Source: Raineyella sp044508675
Lineage (GTDB): Bacteria; Actinomycetota; Actinomycetes; Propionibacteriales; Propionibacteriaceae
Direction: 5' to 3'
DNA length: 64,000 nt
NCBI GenBank assembly: GCA_044508675.1
Contig: JBIQHF010000013.1
Location: 22,801-86,800 of the forward strand
The notes beneath the pieces were generated by a model that saw only the letters and a list, made by a program, of their open reading frames with translations, was not told where the DNA came from and made no database searches. This document shows positions 52,352 through 61,997 of the stretch, piece by piece; position 1 is the stretch's first letter, and the number at the start of each line of letters is the position of its first letter. The position numbers and the translations under genes are program-made.

Positions 52352-53050
52352 TCAGATCAGGCGACGATCGCTGGCCCAGCGGGCCAGCTGGTGCCGGTTG
52401 GACAGTTGGAGCTTGCGCAGCACGCTCGACACGTGCGTCTCGACGGTCTTCACCGAGATGAACAGCTCCTTGGCCACCTCCTTGTAGGAGTAGCCCCGGG
52501 CGATCAGGCGCAGCACGTCCCGCTCCCGAGGCGACAGTCGGTCGAGCTCCTCGTCCACGCTGGCGACATCGATCGAGCCGGAGAAGGCGTCCAGCACGAA
52601 CCCGGCCAGCCGCGGGGAGAACACCGCGTCACCACCGGCGACCCGTTCGATCGCCTCGATCAGCTCGTCGGCGTTGACGGACTTGGTCATGTATCCACGG
52701 GCCCCGGCCCGGATCAGCGAGATGACGTCCTCGGCCGCGTCGGAGACCGACAGGGCGAGGAAGCAGACGTCCGGATGTCGCTGGTGCACCTGGCGCAGCA
52801 CCTCCACCCCGCCGCCACCGGGCAGGTGGACGTCCAGCAGCACCACGTCGGGCTCGGTGTCCAGGATCACCTGCACAGCCGAGGGCGCGTCGGCGGCCTC
52901 GCCGACGATCGTCACGTGGGCGCCGATCTCGTGCTTGACCCCGGCGCGGAACATGTCGTGGTCGTCGACCACCACGACCCTCAGCGGCTCGGTCCGCATC
53001 CCCTCGCGCGGTGCGCTCTCCCGTGCAGGCTCGGGCTGGTGGCTCGTCAT
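52352..53050 (-). CDS. NarL/LuxR-family response regulator
   Basis: The 232-residue DNA-binding response regulator has a receiver domain (about 23-140) with VVVVDDHDMF and the phospho-acceptor Asp in VVLLDVHLP. A LuxR-type HTH (about 165-230; LSPRERDVLRLIARGYSYKEVAKELFIS split across two helices) follows. Its ATG overlaps the stop of the upstream histidine kinase gene (ATGA), marking a cognate pair. Probable targets include the divergent PspC/LiaF-like gene, by analogy with LiaFSR-type systems. Confidence 0.93.
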   Translation of the reverse strand: MTSHQPEPARESAPREGMRTEPLRVVVVDDHDMFRAGVKHEIGAHVTIVGEAADAPSAVQVILDTEPDVVLLDVHLPGGGGVEVLRQVHQRHPDVCFLALSVSDAAEDVISLIRAGARGYMTKSVNADELIEAIERVAGGDAVFSPRLAGFVLDAFSGSIDVASVDEELDRLSPRERDVLRLIARGYSYKEVAKELFISVKTVETHVSSVLRKLQLSNRHQLARWASDRRLI

Positions 53051-54402
53051 CGTGTCATCTCCAGTCGTACGTCGGTCCCCTGGCCCGGTGCGGAGCGGAT
53101 CGTCGCCCGCCCACCGTGCCTGTCCATCCGTTCCATGATGCTCCCACGCACACCTTGCCGGTCTTCGTCAATGGCACCCGGGTCGAATCCGCTTCCCCGG
53201 TCACGGATGAACACCTCGACCGTATCGTCCAACACCTCGACGAACACGTCGACCCGGGGAGCACCGGAGTGCTTGCCCGCGTTCACCATCGCCTCGCGGG
53301 CGGCCCGGACCAGGGAGCCCAGGTTCGGCGTCAGCTCGGTGTCCCCCACCGCGACCAGTTCGACGTCGATGTCCAACTCGTCCTCGACCTCTGTGGCGGC
53401 ACGCTTCACCGCGGCGACGATCGTGGCGTCGTCCGACGGCGTACCGTACAGCCACTCCCGCAACTCGCGCTCCTGCCGGCGGGCCAGACGGGTGACCGCA
53501 CGCGGGTCCTGTGCCTGCCGTTGGATCAGCGCCAGGGTCTGCAGTACCGAGTCGTGCAGGTGAGCCGCCATGTCCGCCCGGGCATCGGAGCGGATCTTCT
53601 CCTCCCGTACCCGGTCGAGCTCCGCGCGGGTCCGGAAGAACCAGGGTGCCCCGACGACGGCGACGCCACCCATGCTGAGCACGATCATCGTCATCCATTG
53701 CGAGGCGTTGCCTCCGGAGGCCGTACGGAAGGGGCTGACCAGCACGAACGCGACGGCGAGCAGCACCATCCCGACCATCGCACCGAGCAGCGAGCCGAGC
53801 CGGTCGACCCTGGACCGCCGCACCGTAGCTCGCCCCTCGTTGCCCTGCGCGTGCCAGGTGCCGATCGAATCGGCCTCACGCCAGATCACCGCGACCCCCG
53901 CACTGGCCAGCATGACCGGCCAGAAGACGTTCCAGGGCATCCCGAACCGTGACAGCTGCACCAGCCACAGCACACCGCTGCCGACCAGCGCCATCGCCAG
54001 CGCCGACCCGACATCCGTACGCCGGCGGATGTGCGGCGCGACGGTGTGCGAGCCGGTCCGGGCAGCGGACTCCAGACCGGGCGCCCGGACCCGGGGCGGC
54101 TGGGGCGGCAGTGCCACCCACAGCACGGCGTAGACGATCGCGCCGACGAACTGGGTCATCGTCAGGGCGACGAAGGCGAGCCGCAGGAGCGTGACCGGCC
54201 AGCCGAGGTGCTGGCTGAGTCCGGCGCAGACCCCGCCGAGCCAGCGGCCATCGTCGACCCGGTAGGCGCGGCGGCGTGGAGACTCAGGGGCGGCAGAATC
54301 GTTCCCGGTCTGCGCGCGCGCGACGTCACCCCCGGTCCCGGCCCGAGCAGTGTCGTCTCCCTCGACCGGATCCCCCGGGGTCGCCGCCGAAAGAACGTCC
54401 AT
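53047..54402 (-). CDS. Sensor histidine kinase with N-terminal PspC domain
   Basis: A 451-residue kinase. An N-terminal PspC domain (about 45-105, RWLGGVCAGLSQHLGWPV) is followed by further helices (five or so to about residue 245). The HisKA_3 dimerisation helix has the phospho-His in AAHLHDSVLQTL, and a HATPase_c domain has EAMVNAGKHSGAP and DRGSGFDPG. It is co-transcribed with the response regulator and divergent from a gene for another PspC protein. The membrane-embedded sensing region suggests detection of envelope stress; the signal is unknown. Confidence 0.92.
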   Translation of the reverse strand: MDVLSAATPGDPVEGDDTARAGTGGDVARAQTGNDSAAPESPRRRAYRVDDGRWLGGVCAGLSQHLGWPVTLLRLAFVALTMTQFVGAIVYAVLWVALPPQPPRVRAPGLESAARTGSHTVAPHIRRRTDVGSALAMALVGSGVLWLVQLSRFGMPWNVFWPVMLASAGVAVIWREADSIGTWHAQGNEGRATVRRSRVDRLGSLLGAMVGMVLLAVAFVLVSPFRTASGGNASQWMTMIVLSMGGVAVVGAPWFFRTRAELDRVREEKIRSDARADMAAHLHDSVLQTLALIQRQAQDPRAVTRLARRQERELREWLYGTPSDDATIVAAVKRAATEVEDELDIDVELVAVGDTELTPNLGSLVRAAREAMVNAGKHSGAPRVDVFVEVLDDTVEVFIRDRGSGFDPGAIDEDRQGVRGSIMERMDRHGGRATIRSAPGQGTDVRLEMTR

Positions 54403-54518
54403 GATGAGTCCAGCAAACCACGCTGCACAGACATTCCCTCCATCCGGCCGGGATCATGAGGACAATATGGGGGATGTGCCCGATGGTCCGGCCCCAGGCC
54501 GCGAGACAGGATGGTGAT

Positions 54519-55913
54519 ATGGAGGCGGATAAGAGATTGCATCGACCTGCGAGCGGGGCACCGATCGCAGGTGTATGTGCTGCCATCGCCGAGCGTACGG
54601 GGATCGATCCGCTGATCATCCGCGTCGCCGCGATTCTACTGGCCGTCAGCTCCGGTATCGGTCTGGTGCTCTACTTGGCGGCGTGGCTCCTCATCCCCCG
54701 CGAGGGCCACGAGCGCGGTCCCCTGCTGGAGACTTTCCCCGCTCTGGACCAGGTCCCCCGGTGGGTACGGATCACCGCGCTGGTGGTGGCCGTCCTCGCC
54801 GTCGCCGTCCCGGTAGGGCAGGTGACCTCCACCTCGCTCTTCCCCGCAGTGATCATCGGGCTGGTCTACTACTTCGGCGTGCACCAGCCACGCAACCGGC
54901 GGGCTGCGCGGCGGGCCCAGCAGTCCGCGGGTCCGCAGCAGTTCCCCTCCCCGCACCACCAAGCTGGCGCGATGCCGCCGCCACAGTCACGGCCCTTCGG
55001 CGCACCGCGTTACGCGGCACCTCCCCAGGCCGGTCCTGCGCCGGCGCAGTTCGAGGCCGGCACGCCGACGACAGTACGGCCCGTGCCGACCGCTCCCCCG
55101 GGGCCGTATGTACCCCCCTCGTACGGAGCCGGGCCGAGCCCCGCGCCCCAGCCGGCCCCGACCGTCACTGCGTACGCCTCGGCTCCCGTGCCTGCGCCTG
55201 CCCCCGGACAGGATCCGATGCTGAGCGCCTACCTCACCCACCCCGACCCGATCGGCCTGTACACCCCGACGCCCGCCAAACCACGCGCGGCCAGGCTCCC
55301 CGATCCGCAGCGGGTCGGCAAGCGCACGCTGGGCCTGGTCACCCTGACCATGCTCGGACTGCTGTGGACCGGTCTGGCGCTCGCTGCTGCCGCCGGCCAG
55401 ACGATCCCGATGTATCTGTGGGCCACGACCGCCCTGATCGTGGTCGGCGGCGCCCTGGTCATCGGGGCCTGGGTCGGTCGGCCGCGGGGCCTGGCGATGG
55501 CAGCCGTCGTGCTGGCGATCGTGGCCAGTGCCGGCGCCTACTTCAACAACAACCCGGTGACCGAGCCGGTCGTGGCTCCGGACGCGGTCGTCTATTTGGC
55601 GCCGGAGGAGCTGCCGCCCGCCGATGCCTGGGACATCGGTGCCCCCACCGTCGACCTGAGCGGACTCGAGATCCAGCAGGACGTCACCTACGACGCCCGG
55701 TTGGGCGCCGGTTCCCTGACGATCATGGTCCCCGACTCGGCGCGGGTTGTGGTGAACGGCAACGTGTCGATGGGCAGCATGAGCATCGGGAGCTTCACCA
55801 GTGACCAGCCGACCCAGACGACCCGGGTCGTCTCCGAGGGGCCTCCGGACGCTCCCACCCTGACCATCAATGCGACCACTGAGGTCGGCGAACTGGTGGT
55901 GGTCCAGCCATGA
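54519..55913 (+). CDS. PspC-domain membrane protein with LiaF-like C-terminal domain
   Basis: The 464-residue protein begins with a PspC domain (LHRPASGAPIAGVCAAIAERTG, about 6-65), a second helix pair, and a Pro/Gln-rich linker (about 125-265). More helices lie at about 275-355, and a C-terminal beta-rich region (SLTIMVPDSARVVVNGNVS, SMSIGSF) resembles the LiaF/YvqF toast-rack fold. The gene is divergent from the kinase/regulator operon and may feed back on it as LiaF does on LiaSR. ATG 54519 begins at the PspC motif; a weak purine stretch precedes it. Confidence 0.8.
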   Translation: MEADKRLHRPASGAPIAGVCAAIAERTGIDPLIIRVAAILLAVSSGIGLVLYLAAWLLIPREGHERGPLLETFPALDQVPRWVRITALVVAVLAVAVPVGQVTSTSLFPAVIIGLVYYFGVHQPRNRRAARRAQQSAGPQQFPSPHHQAGAMPPPQSRPFGAPRYAAPPQAGPAPAQFEAGTPTTVRPVPTAPPGPYVPPSYGAGPSPAPQPAPTVTAYASAPVPAPAPGQDPMLSAYLTHPDPIGLYTPTPAKPRAARLPDPQRVGKRTLGLVTLTMLGLLWTGLALAAAAGQTIPMYLWATTALIVVGGALVIGAWVGRPRGLAMAAVVLAIVASAGAYFNNNPVTEPVVAPDAVVYLAPEELPPADAWDIGAPTVDLSGLEIQQDVTYDARLGAGSLTIMVPDSARVVVNGNVSMGSMSIGSFTSDQPTQTTRVVSEGPPDAPTLTINATTEVGELVVVQP

Positions 55914-56134
55914 GCCCCTCCTCGCGCACCCCGGGAAGCTCCGGCAAGCAACGACGGCGGCGCACCGATGTGCTGTCGCTGGTCATCGGGCTGATGGCCA
56001 TCATCTACGGCAGCGTGTTGCTGTTCAGCCAGCTCGTCCACCCGATCGACCCGGAGCTGCTCGGCATCGCCATCCCCGCCTCGTTGGTGGTGATAGGCCT
56101 GATCGGCCTGCTCGCCGGCGGCAACCGGACCTGA
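55910..56134 (+). CDS. Small two-helix membrane protein
   Basis: A 74-residue protein with a basic N-terminus (SSGKQRRRR-like) and two hydrophobic helices (about 24-43 and 51-70). Start and upstream stop overlap as ATGA, so it is translated with the PspC/LiaF-like gene and is probably part of the same membrane complex. No family recognised. Confidence 0.7.
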   Translation: MSPSSRTPGSSGKQRRRRTDVLSLVIGLMAIIYGSVLLFSQLVHPIDPELLGIAIPASLVVIGLIGLLAGGNRT

Positions 56135-56156
56135 GCCACCCAGACCGCAACGGACG

Positions 56157-56187
56157 GCAGGGGCGGACCGTGACGGTCCGCCCCTGC
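56157..56187. terminator. Bidirectional GC hairpin before guaA end
   Basis: A perfect 14-base stem (56157-56170 with 56174-56187, loop TGA) between the small membrane protein gene and the convergent guaA. Confidence 0.7.
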
Positions 56188-56230
56188 TGTCATCCAGCCG
56201 TCCGCTCCCCGCAGCGGCCCGGCCGGACGC

Positions 56231-57814
56231 TCACTCCCATTCGATGGTGCCCGGCGGCTTGCTGGTCACGTCCAGGACGACGCGGTTGATGTCGCGCACC
56301 TCGTTGGTGATCCGGGTCGAGATCTTCTCCAGCAGGTCGTACGGGAGCCGGCCCCAGTCGGCGGTCATCGCGTCCTCGCTGGTCACCGGCCGCAGCACGA
56401 TGGGGTGACCGTACGTACGGCTGTCACCCTGGACACCGACCGAGCGGACGTCGGCGAGCAGCACCACGGGAAACTGCCAGATGTCGCGGTAGAGGCCAGC
56501 GTTGTCGAGCTCCTCGCGGACGATCGCATCGGCATGGCGCAGGATCGCGAGACGCTCCTCGGTCACCGCGCCGATAATCCGGATCGCCAGGCCCGGCCCC
56601 GGGAACGGCTGGCGCCAGACCATCGCCTCGGGCAGGCCGAGCTCGGTGCCGACGGCTCGGACCTCGTCCTTGAACAGGGTGCGCAGCGGTTCGATCAGCG
56701 TGAACTGCAGGTCGTCCGGCAGGCCTCCGACGTTGTGGTGCGACTTGATGTTCGCCGCGCCCTCGCCTCCGCCGGACTCGACCACGTCGGGGTACAGGGT
56801 GCCCTGGGCGAGGAACTCGATGTCCTCGTCGGCGGTGATCTCCCGGGTGGCGGTCTCGAAGGCGCGGATGAACTCGCGGCCGATGATCTTGCGCTTGGTC
56901 TCCGGGTCGGTGACCCCGTCCAGCTCGCGCAGGAACACGTCGGCGACGTTCTTGACGACCAGGTGGACGTCGGTGGCGGCGACGAAGTCCTGCTCGACCT
57001 GCTCGGCCTCGCCCTCGCGGAGCAGTCCGTGGTCGACGAAGACGCAGACCAGTTGGTCGCCGATCGCCCGGCGCAGCAGCGCGGCGGCCACCGCGGAGTC
57101 GACCCCGCCGGACAAGCCGCAGAGCACGCGCTTGTCGCCGACGACCTGGCGGATCTGGGCCACCGAGTCCTCGACGATGTTCGCCGGGGTCCAGTCGGGC
57201 CGGCACCCGGCGATCTCGTACAGGAAGTGCTCGAGCACCTTCTGCCCGTGCTCCGAGTGCAGGACCTCGGGGTGCCACTGGACGCCGGCGAGCTGCCGGT
57301 CCAGGTCCTCGTACGCCGCGACCGGGGCACCGGCGGTGCAGGCCAGCGCAGTGAATCCCTCCGGAGCCGACTGGACCGCGTCCCCGTGGCTCATCCAGGT
57401 CCGGAAACTGGCCGGCAGGTCCCGCAGGAGCGTGCCGGCGGTCATCACCGTCGTGTCGGTCCGACCGAACTCCGACAGCCCGGTCCGCGCGACGTCACCC
57501 CCGAGGGCGGCGGCCATCGCCTGGAACCCATAACAGATCCCGAAGACCGGGATGCCGGCCTCGAACAGGTCCGCGTCCACCTGCGGGGCACCCTCGGCAT
57601 AGACCGACTGGGGACCTCCGGAGAGGATCACCGCCTTGGGATTGCGGGCCGCAATCTCGGCGGCCGAGGCGGTGTGCGGCATGATCTCGGAGAAGACCCG
57701 CGCCTCCCGCACCCGGCGGGCGATGAGCTGGGCATACTGGGCCCCGAAATCGATGACGATCACGGTGTCATGGGTCTCTGCCCCTGCTGCGCCGCTTGTT
57801 GTCTGGTCAGCCAT
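56231..57814 (-). CDS. guaA: GMP synthase (glutamine-hydrolysing)
   Basis: Aminates XMP to GMP. The 527-residue protein has an N-terminal class I glutamine amidotransferase domain with the catalytic triad in GICYGFQAMA (Cys) and QWHPEVLHS (His/Glu). The ATP-pyrophosphatase P-loop is SGGVDSAVAAALL (about residue 235), and the C-terminal dimerisation domain ends in TSKPPGTIEWE. TAGACT 6 bases before the ATG at 57814 indicates a leaderless transcript. Confidence 0.97.
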   Translation of the reverse strand: MADQTTSGAAGAETHDTVIVIDFGAQYAQLIARRVREARVFSEIMPHTASAAEIAARNPKAVILSGGPQSVYAEGAPQVDADLFEAGIPVFGICYGFQAMAAALGGDVARTGLSEFGRTDTTVMTAGTLLRDLPASFRTWMSHGDAVQSAPEGFTALACTAGAPVAAYEDLDRQLAGVQWHPEVLHSEHGQKVLEHFLYEIAGCRPDWTPANIVEDSVAQIRQVVGDKRVLCGLSGGVDSAVAAALLRRAIGDQLVCVFVDHGLLREGEAEQVEQDFVAATDVHLVVKNVADVFLRELDGVTDPETKRKIIGREFIRAFETATREITADEDIEFLAQGTLYPDVVESGGGEGAANIKSHHNVGGLPDDLQFTLIEPLRTLFKDEVRAVGTELGLPEAMVWRQPFPGPGLAIRIIGAVTEERLAILRHADAIVREELDNAGLYRDIWQFPVVLLADVRSVGVQGDSRTYGHPIVLRPVTSEDAMTADWGRLPYDLLEKISTRITNEVRDINRVVLDVTSKPPGTIEWE

Positions 57815-57826
57815 GGCGGCAGTCTA
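57815..57826 (-). promoter_or_regulatory. Leaderless promoter -10 element for guaA
   Basis: TAGACT (57826-57821, minus strand), 6-base spacer, ATG at 57814. Confidence 0.6.
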
Positions 57827-57900
57827 GGGCGTGGGGCGGCGGCTCGGATTCACGACCGGCAGGCGGCACATCACCCATAGGACACTTGAATGCTCGCCAT

Positions 57901-57917
57901 AAGTTGCGATACAACTT
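57901..57917 (+). promoter_or_regulatory. Palindromic operator candidate over the cysK promoter
   Basis: AAGTTG-CGATA-CAACTT is a perfect 6-base inverted repeat centred at 57909. It overlaps a TACAAC -10-like hexamer (57910-57915) that is 6 bases before the cysK ATG. A repressor bound here would block initiation. The regulator is unknown. Confidence 0.55.
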
Positions 57918-57921
57918 GTGC

Positions 57922-58848
57922 ATGGCGCTTTTTGAGAATGTCACCCAGGCCTTCGGACAGACCCCGCTGGTCCGCATCAACCGTCTCTTCGGCGAGACCG
58001 CGGCCAACGTGTACGCGAAGCTCGAGTTCTACAACCCCGGCAACTCGGTCAAGGACCGCATCGGTGTCGCGATCGTCGACGCCGCTGAGGCCTCGGGCCA
58101 GCTGCAGCCGGGCGGCACGATCGTGGAGGGCACGTCGGGCAACACCGGCATCGCCCTGGCCCTGGTCGGTGCGGCTCGCGGCTACAAGGTCGTCCTGACG
58201 ATGCCCGAGACGATGTCCAACGAGCGCAAGGCCCTGCTGCGCGCGTACGGGGCCGAGCTGGTCCTCACCCCCGGCAAGGAGGGTATGAAGGGCGCCGTGG
58301 CCAAGGCCGAGGAGATCGCGGCCGAGCGCGGCGGCATCCTGGCCTCCCAGTTCGCGAATCCGGCCAACCCGGAGATCCACCGCACCACCACCGCGGAGGA
58401 GATCTGGAAGGACACCGACGGTGGCGTCGACATCTTCGTCGCCGGCGTCGGCACCGGCGGCACCATCACCGGTGTGGGCGAGGTGCTGAAGTCGCGCAAG
58501 CCCGAGGTCAAGGTCGTTGCCGTGGAGCCCGCCGACTCCCCGCTGCTGTCCGAGGGCCGCTTCGGCCCGCACAAGCTGCAGGGTCTGGGTGCGAACTTCG
58601 TCCCCGACGTCCTCAACCGCGACATCATCGACGAGGTCATCACCGCGAACACCGAGGACTCGATCAAGTTCGCCCGCGGCGCTGCCACCCAGGAGGGCAT
58701 CCTGGTCGGCATCTCCTCCGGTGCCGCCCTGAAGGCCGCCGGTGAGGTCGCCGCCCGCCCGGAGAACGCCGGCAAGACCATCGTCGTGGTCCTCCCCGAC
58801 TTCGGCGAGCGCTATCTGTCCACCATCCTCTTCGAGGGCCTGGTCTGA
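57922..58848 (+). CDS. cysK: Cysteine synthase A (O-acetylserine sulfhydrylase)
   Basis: PLP enzyme making cysteine from O-acetylserine and sulfide. The 308-residue protein has the PLP lysine in NPGNSVKDRIG (about residue 43), the substrate loop EGTSGNTGIALA, GVGTGGTITGVGE binding the cofactor phosphate, and VGISSGAALKA. The ATG at 57922 is supported by the family N-terminus (ENVTQAFGQTPLVRIN) and the -10 element. A palindrome over the promoter suggests sulfur-responsive control. Confidence 0.95.
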   Translation: MALFENVTQAFGQTPLVRINRLFGETAANVYAKLEFYNPGNSVKDRIGVAIVDAAEASGQLQPGGTIVEGTSGNTGIALALVGAARGYKVVLTMPETMSNERKALLRAYGAELVLTPGKEGMKGAVAKAEEIAAERGGILASQFANPANPEIHRTTTAEEIWKDTDGGVDIFVAGVGTGGTITGVGEVLKSRKPEVKVVAVEPADSPLLSEGRFGPHKLQGLGANFVPDVLNRDIIDEVITANTEDSIKFARGAATQEGILVGISSGAALKAAGEVAARPENAGKTIVVVLPDFGERYLSTILFEGLV

Positions 58849-58861
58849 TCCCCTTCCACAT

Positions 58862-58896
58862 GGCCCGGACCAGGAGCAGTGCTCCTGGCCCGGGCC
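58862..58896. terminator. Bidirectional hairpin after cysK
   Basis: A 15-pair stem with one mismatch (58862-58876 with 58882-58896) between convergent cysK and sugC-type genes. Confidence 0.65.
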
Positions 58897-58930
58897 ACTG
58901 TCATTGTCCGGACTGTCATGTCCGGATCGG

Positions 58931-60169
<1,239 letters not shown>

Positions 60170-60199
60170 GTCAGATTTCCTTGACTGTAGGGGCGGGCG

Positions 60200-61042
60200 T
60201 CAGCCCTTGACGGCGCCCTGGGTGAGGCCGGAGACGATCTGGCGCTGGAAGAGCAGCACGATGATGACGATCGGGATGGTCACGACGATCGCTGCGGCCG
60301 AGATGGCCCCTGTCGGCGTCTCGAACTGCGAGGCACCCGTGAAGAACGCCAGCGCGGCGGGCACCGGGCGGGCCGCCGAGGTGGAGGTGAGCGAGATGCC
60401 GTACACGAAGTCGTTCCAGGCGATGAAGAAGGCGATGATCGCCGTGGTGAAGACTCCCGGCGCGGCCAACGGCACGATGACCCTGGTGAAGGCCTGCCAG
60501 TTGGTGGCACCGTCCACCTGCGCGGCCCGCTCGAGGTCCCAGGGGATCTGCTGGAAGTAGGCAGCGAGGGTGTAGATGGAGATGGGCAGGGTCAAGGACA
60601 GATAGGGGATGATCAGGCCCGGCCAGGTGTCGTACAGCCCGATCTGGCGCCACAGGTTGAACAGCGGCGTGGTCAGTGAGATCACCGGGAAGATCGAGAC
60701 GCCCAGTGCCGTGTTGAGCACGACCCGCTTGCCGGGGAAGTCGAGCCGGGCGATCGCGTACGCACAGAACGTCGCCAGCACCACCGCGATGAACGTCGAG
60801 ATCAGGGAGATCCCGATCGAGTTGCGCAGCGCCGGCAGGAACAGGGTGTTGGCGCTTCCGGTGAAAATCATCGCGTAGTTGTCGCCGACCCACTGGGCGG
60901 GCAGGAAGTTACCGGAGTTGATGTCGGAGGATGCCTTGAAGGAGGTGGCCAGGATCGACAGCAGCGGCCACAGCGTGTAGACCACCACGACCACCGCAAT
61001 CAGGGCCCACAGCAGCTTCTGCCGTGCGGACAGGCTGTTCAT
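60200..61042 (-). CDS. sugB: ABC sugar permease (SugB/MalG type)
   Basis: Inner-membrane permease of 280 residues with six helices and the MalG-type EAA loop (EAAQVDGATNWQAFTRVIVP, about 190-210) that docks on the ATPase. It starts one base after the sugA stop. Confidence 0.88.
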   Translation of the reverse strand: MNSLSARQKLLWALIAVVVVVYTLWPLLSILATSFKASSDINSGNFLPAQWVGDNYAMIFTGSANTLFLPALRNSIGISLISTFIAVVLATFCAYAIARLDFPGKRVVLNTALGVSIFPVISLTTPLFNLWRQIGLYDTWPGLIIPYLSLTLPISIYTLAAYFQQIPWDLERAAQVDGATNWQAFTRVIVPLAAPGVFTTAIIAFFIAWNDFVYGISLTSTSAARPVPAALAFFTGASQFETPTGAISAAAIVVTIPIVIIVLLFQRQIVSGLTQGAVKG

Positions 61043-61043
61043 G

Positions 61044-61997
61044 TCACTTCACTCCCCTGCTGGCCAGGTCGACCTTGAAGCCCTTGATCGCGATCACCGA
61101 GATGAGGATGACCAGCAGGAACAGGACGACCGACACGGCCGAGCCGAGCCCGATCTCCAGTCGCCCGATCGACGTCCGGTACGCGAGCAGGGACAGTGTC
61201 TCGGTGCCGTACGCACCGTTGGTCATGATGAACACGTTGTCGAAGATCCGGAACGCATCGAGGGCCCGGAAGAGCACCGCCACCATGATGGCCGCCTTCA
61301 TGTTGGGCAGGATGACGCGGCTCATCCGCTCCCACCACCCCGCCCCGTCGACCTTGGCGGCCTCGGTGAGTTCCGAGGGCACCTGGGCCAGACCGGCGAG
61401 CAGCAGCAGCGAGATGAACGGGGTGGTCTTCCAGATCTCTGAGGCGATGATGACGAACAGCGCCGGCCAGGTCGACCCGAACCAGTCGAAGTCGGGCCCG
61501 ATACCCGGAAGCCAGCTGAACCACGAGTTGATGTAGCCCGAGTTGATATCGAACATGTAGAACCAGGCGAAGGCCGACACGACGGTGATGGTGCCGTACG
61601 GGATCAGGATGATCGTACGCAACCAGCCCCGGATGCCACGGATCGCATTGTGCATCACCAGGGCGAGCGCGAAGCCCAGGACGACCTCGATCGCGACGGT
61701 GACGACGGTGATGAAGGTGGTGACGCCCAGGGACCGCCAGAACACCGGGTCGGACAGGACGACCCCGTAGTTCGCCAGACCGACGAAGGCCCGGTCGGCC
61801 GGTGCGGTCAGGCGGAGACTGAACAGGGAATCGAAGAACGCCTGCAGGATCGGGTAGATGGTGACGGCCAGCATGATGACGAAGGCCGGGCCGGCCAGCA
61901 TCCAGCCGAGCCGACGCTCGCCCTTCGCCCGTTCGCTCAGCGGTGGGTTGCCGGCCGACCTCGCCGGTGCTGAACGTTCCACTGTGGTGGTGCTCAT
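61044..61997 (-). CDS. sugA: ABC sugar permease (SugA/MalF type)
   Basis: Inner-membrane permease of 317 residues with six helices and an EAA loop (EAAKVDGAGWWERMSRVILP, about 220-240). The ATG overlaps the stop of the solute-binding lipoprotein gene (ATGA), so synthesis is coupled. Confidence 0.88.
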   Translation of the reverse strand: MSTTTVERSAPARSAGNPPLSERAKGERRLGWMLAGPAFVIMLAVTIYPILQAFFDSLFSLRLTAPADRAFVGLANYGVVLSDPVFWRSLGVTTFITVVTVAIEVVLGFALALVMHNAIRGIRGWLRTIILIPYGTITVVSAFAWFYMFDINSGYINSWFSWLPGIGPDFDWFGSTWPALFVIIASEIWKTTPFISLLLLAGLAQVPSELTEAAKVDGAGWWERMSRVILPNMKAAIMVAVLFRALDAFRIFDNVFIMTNGAYGTETLSLLAYRTSIGRLEIGLGSAVSVVLFLLVILISVIAIKGFKVDLASRGVK

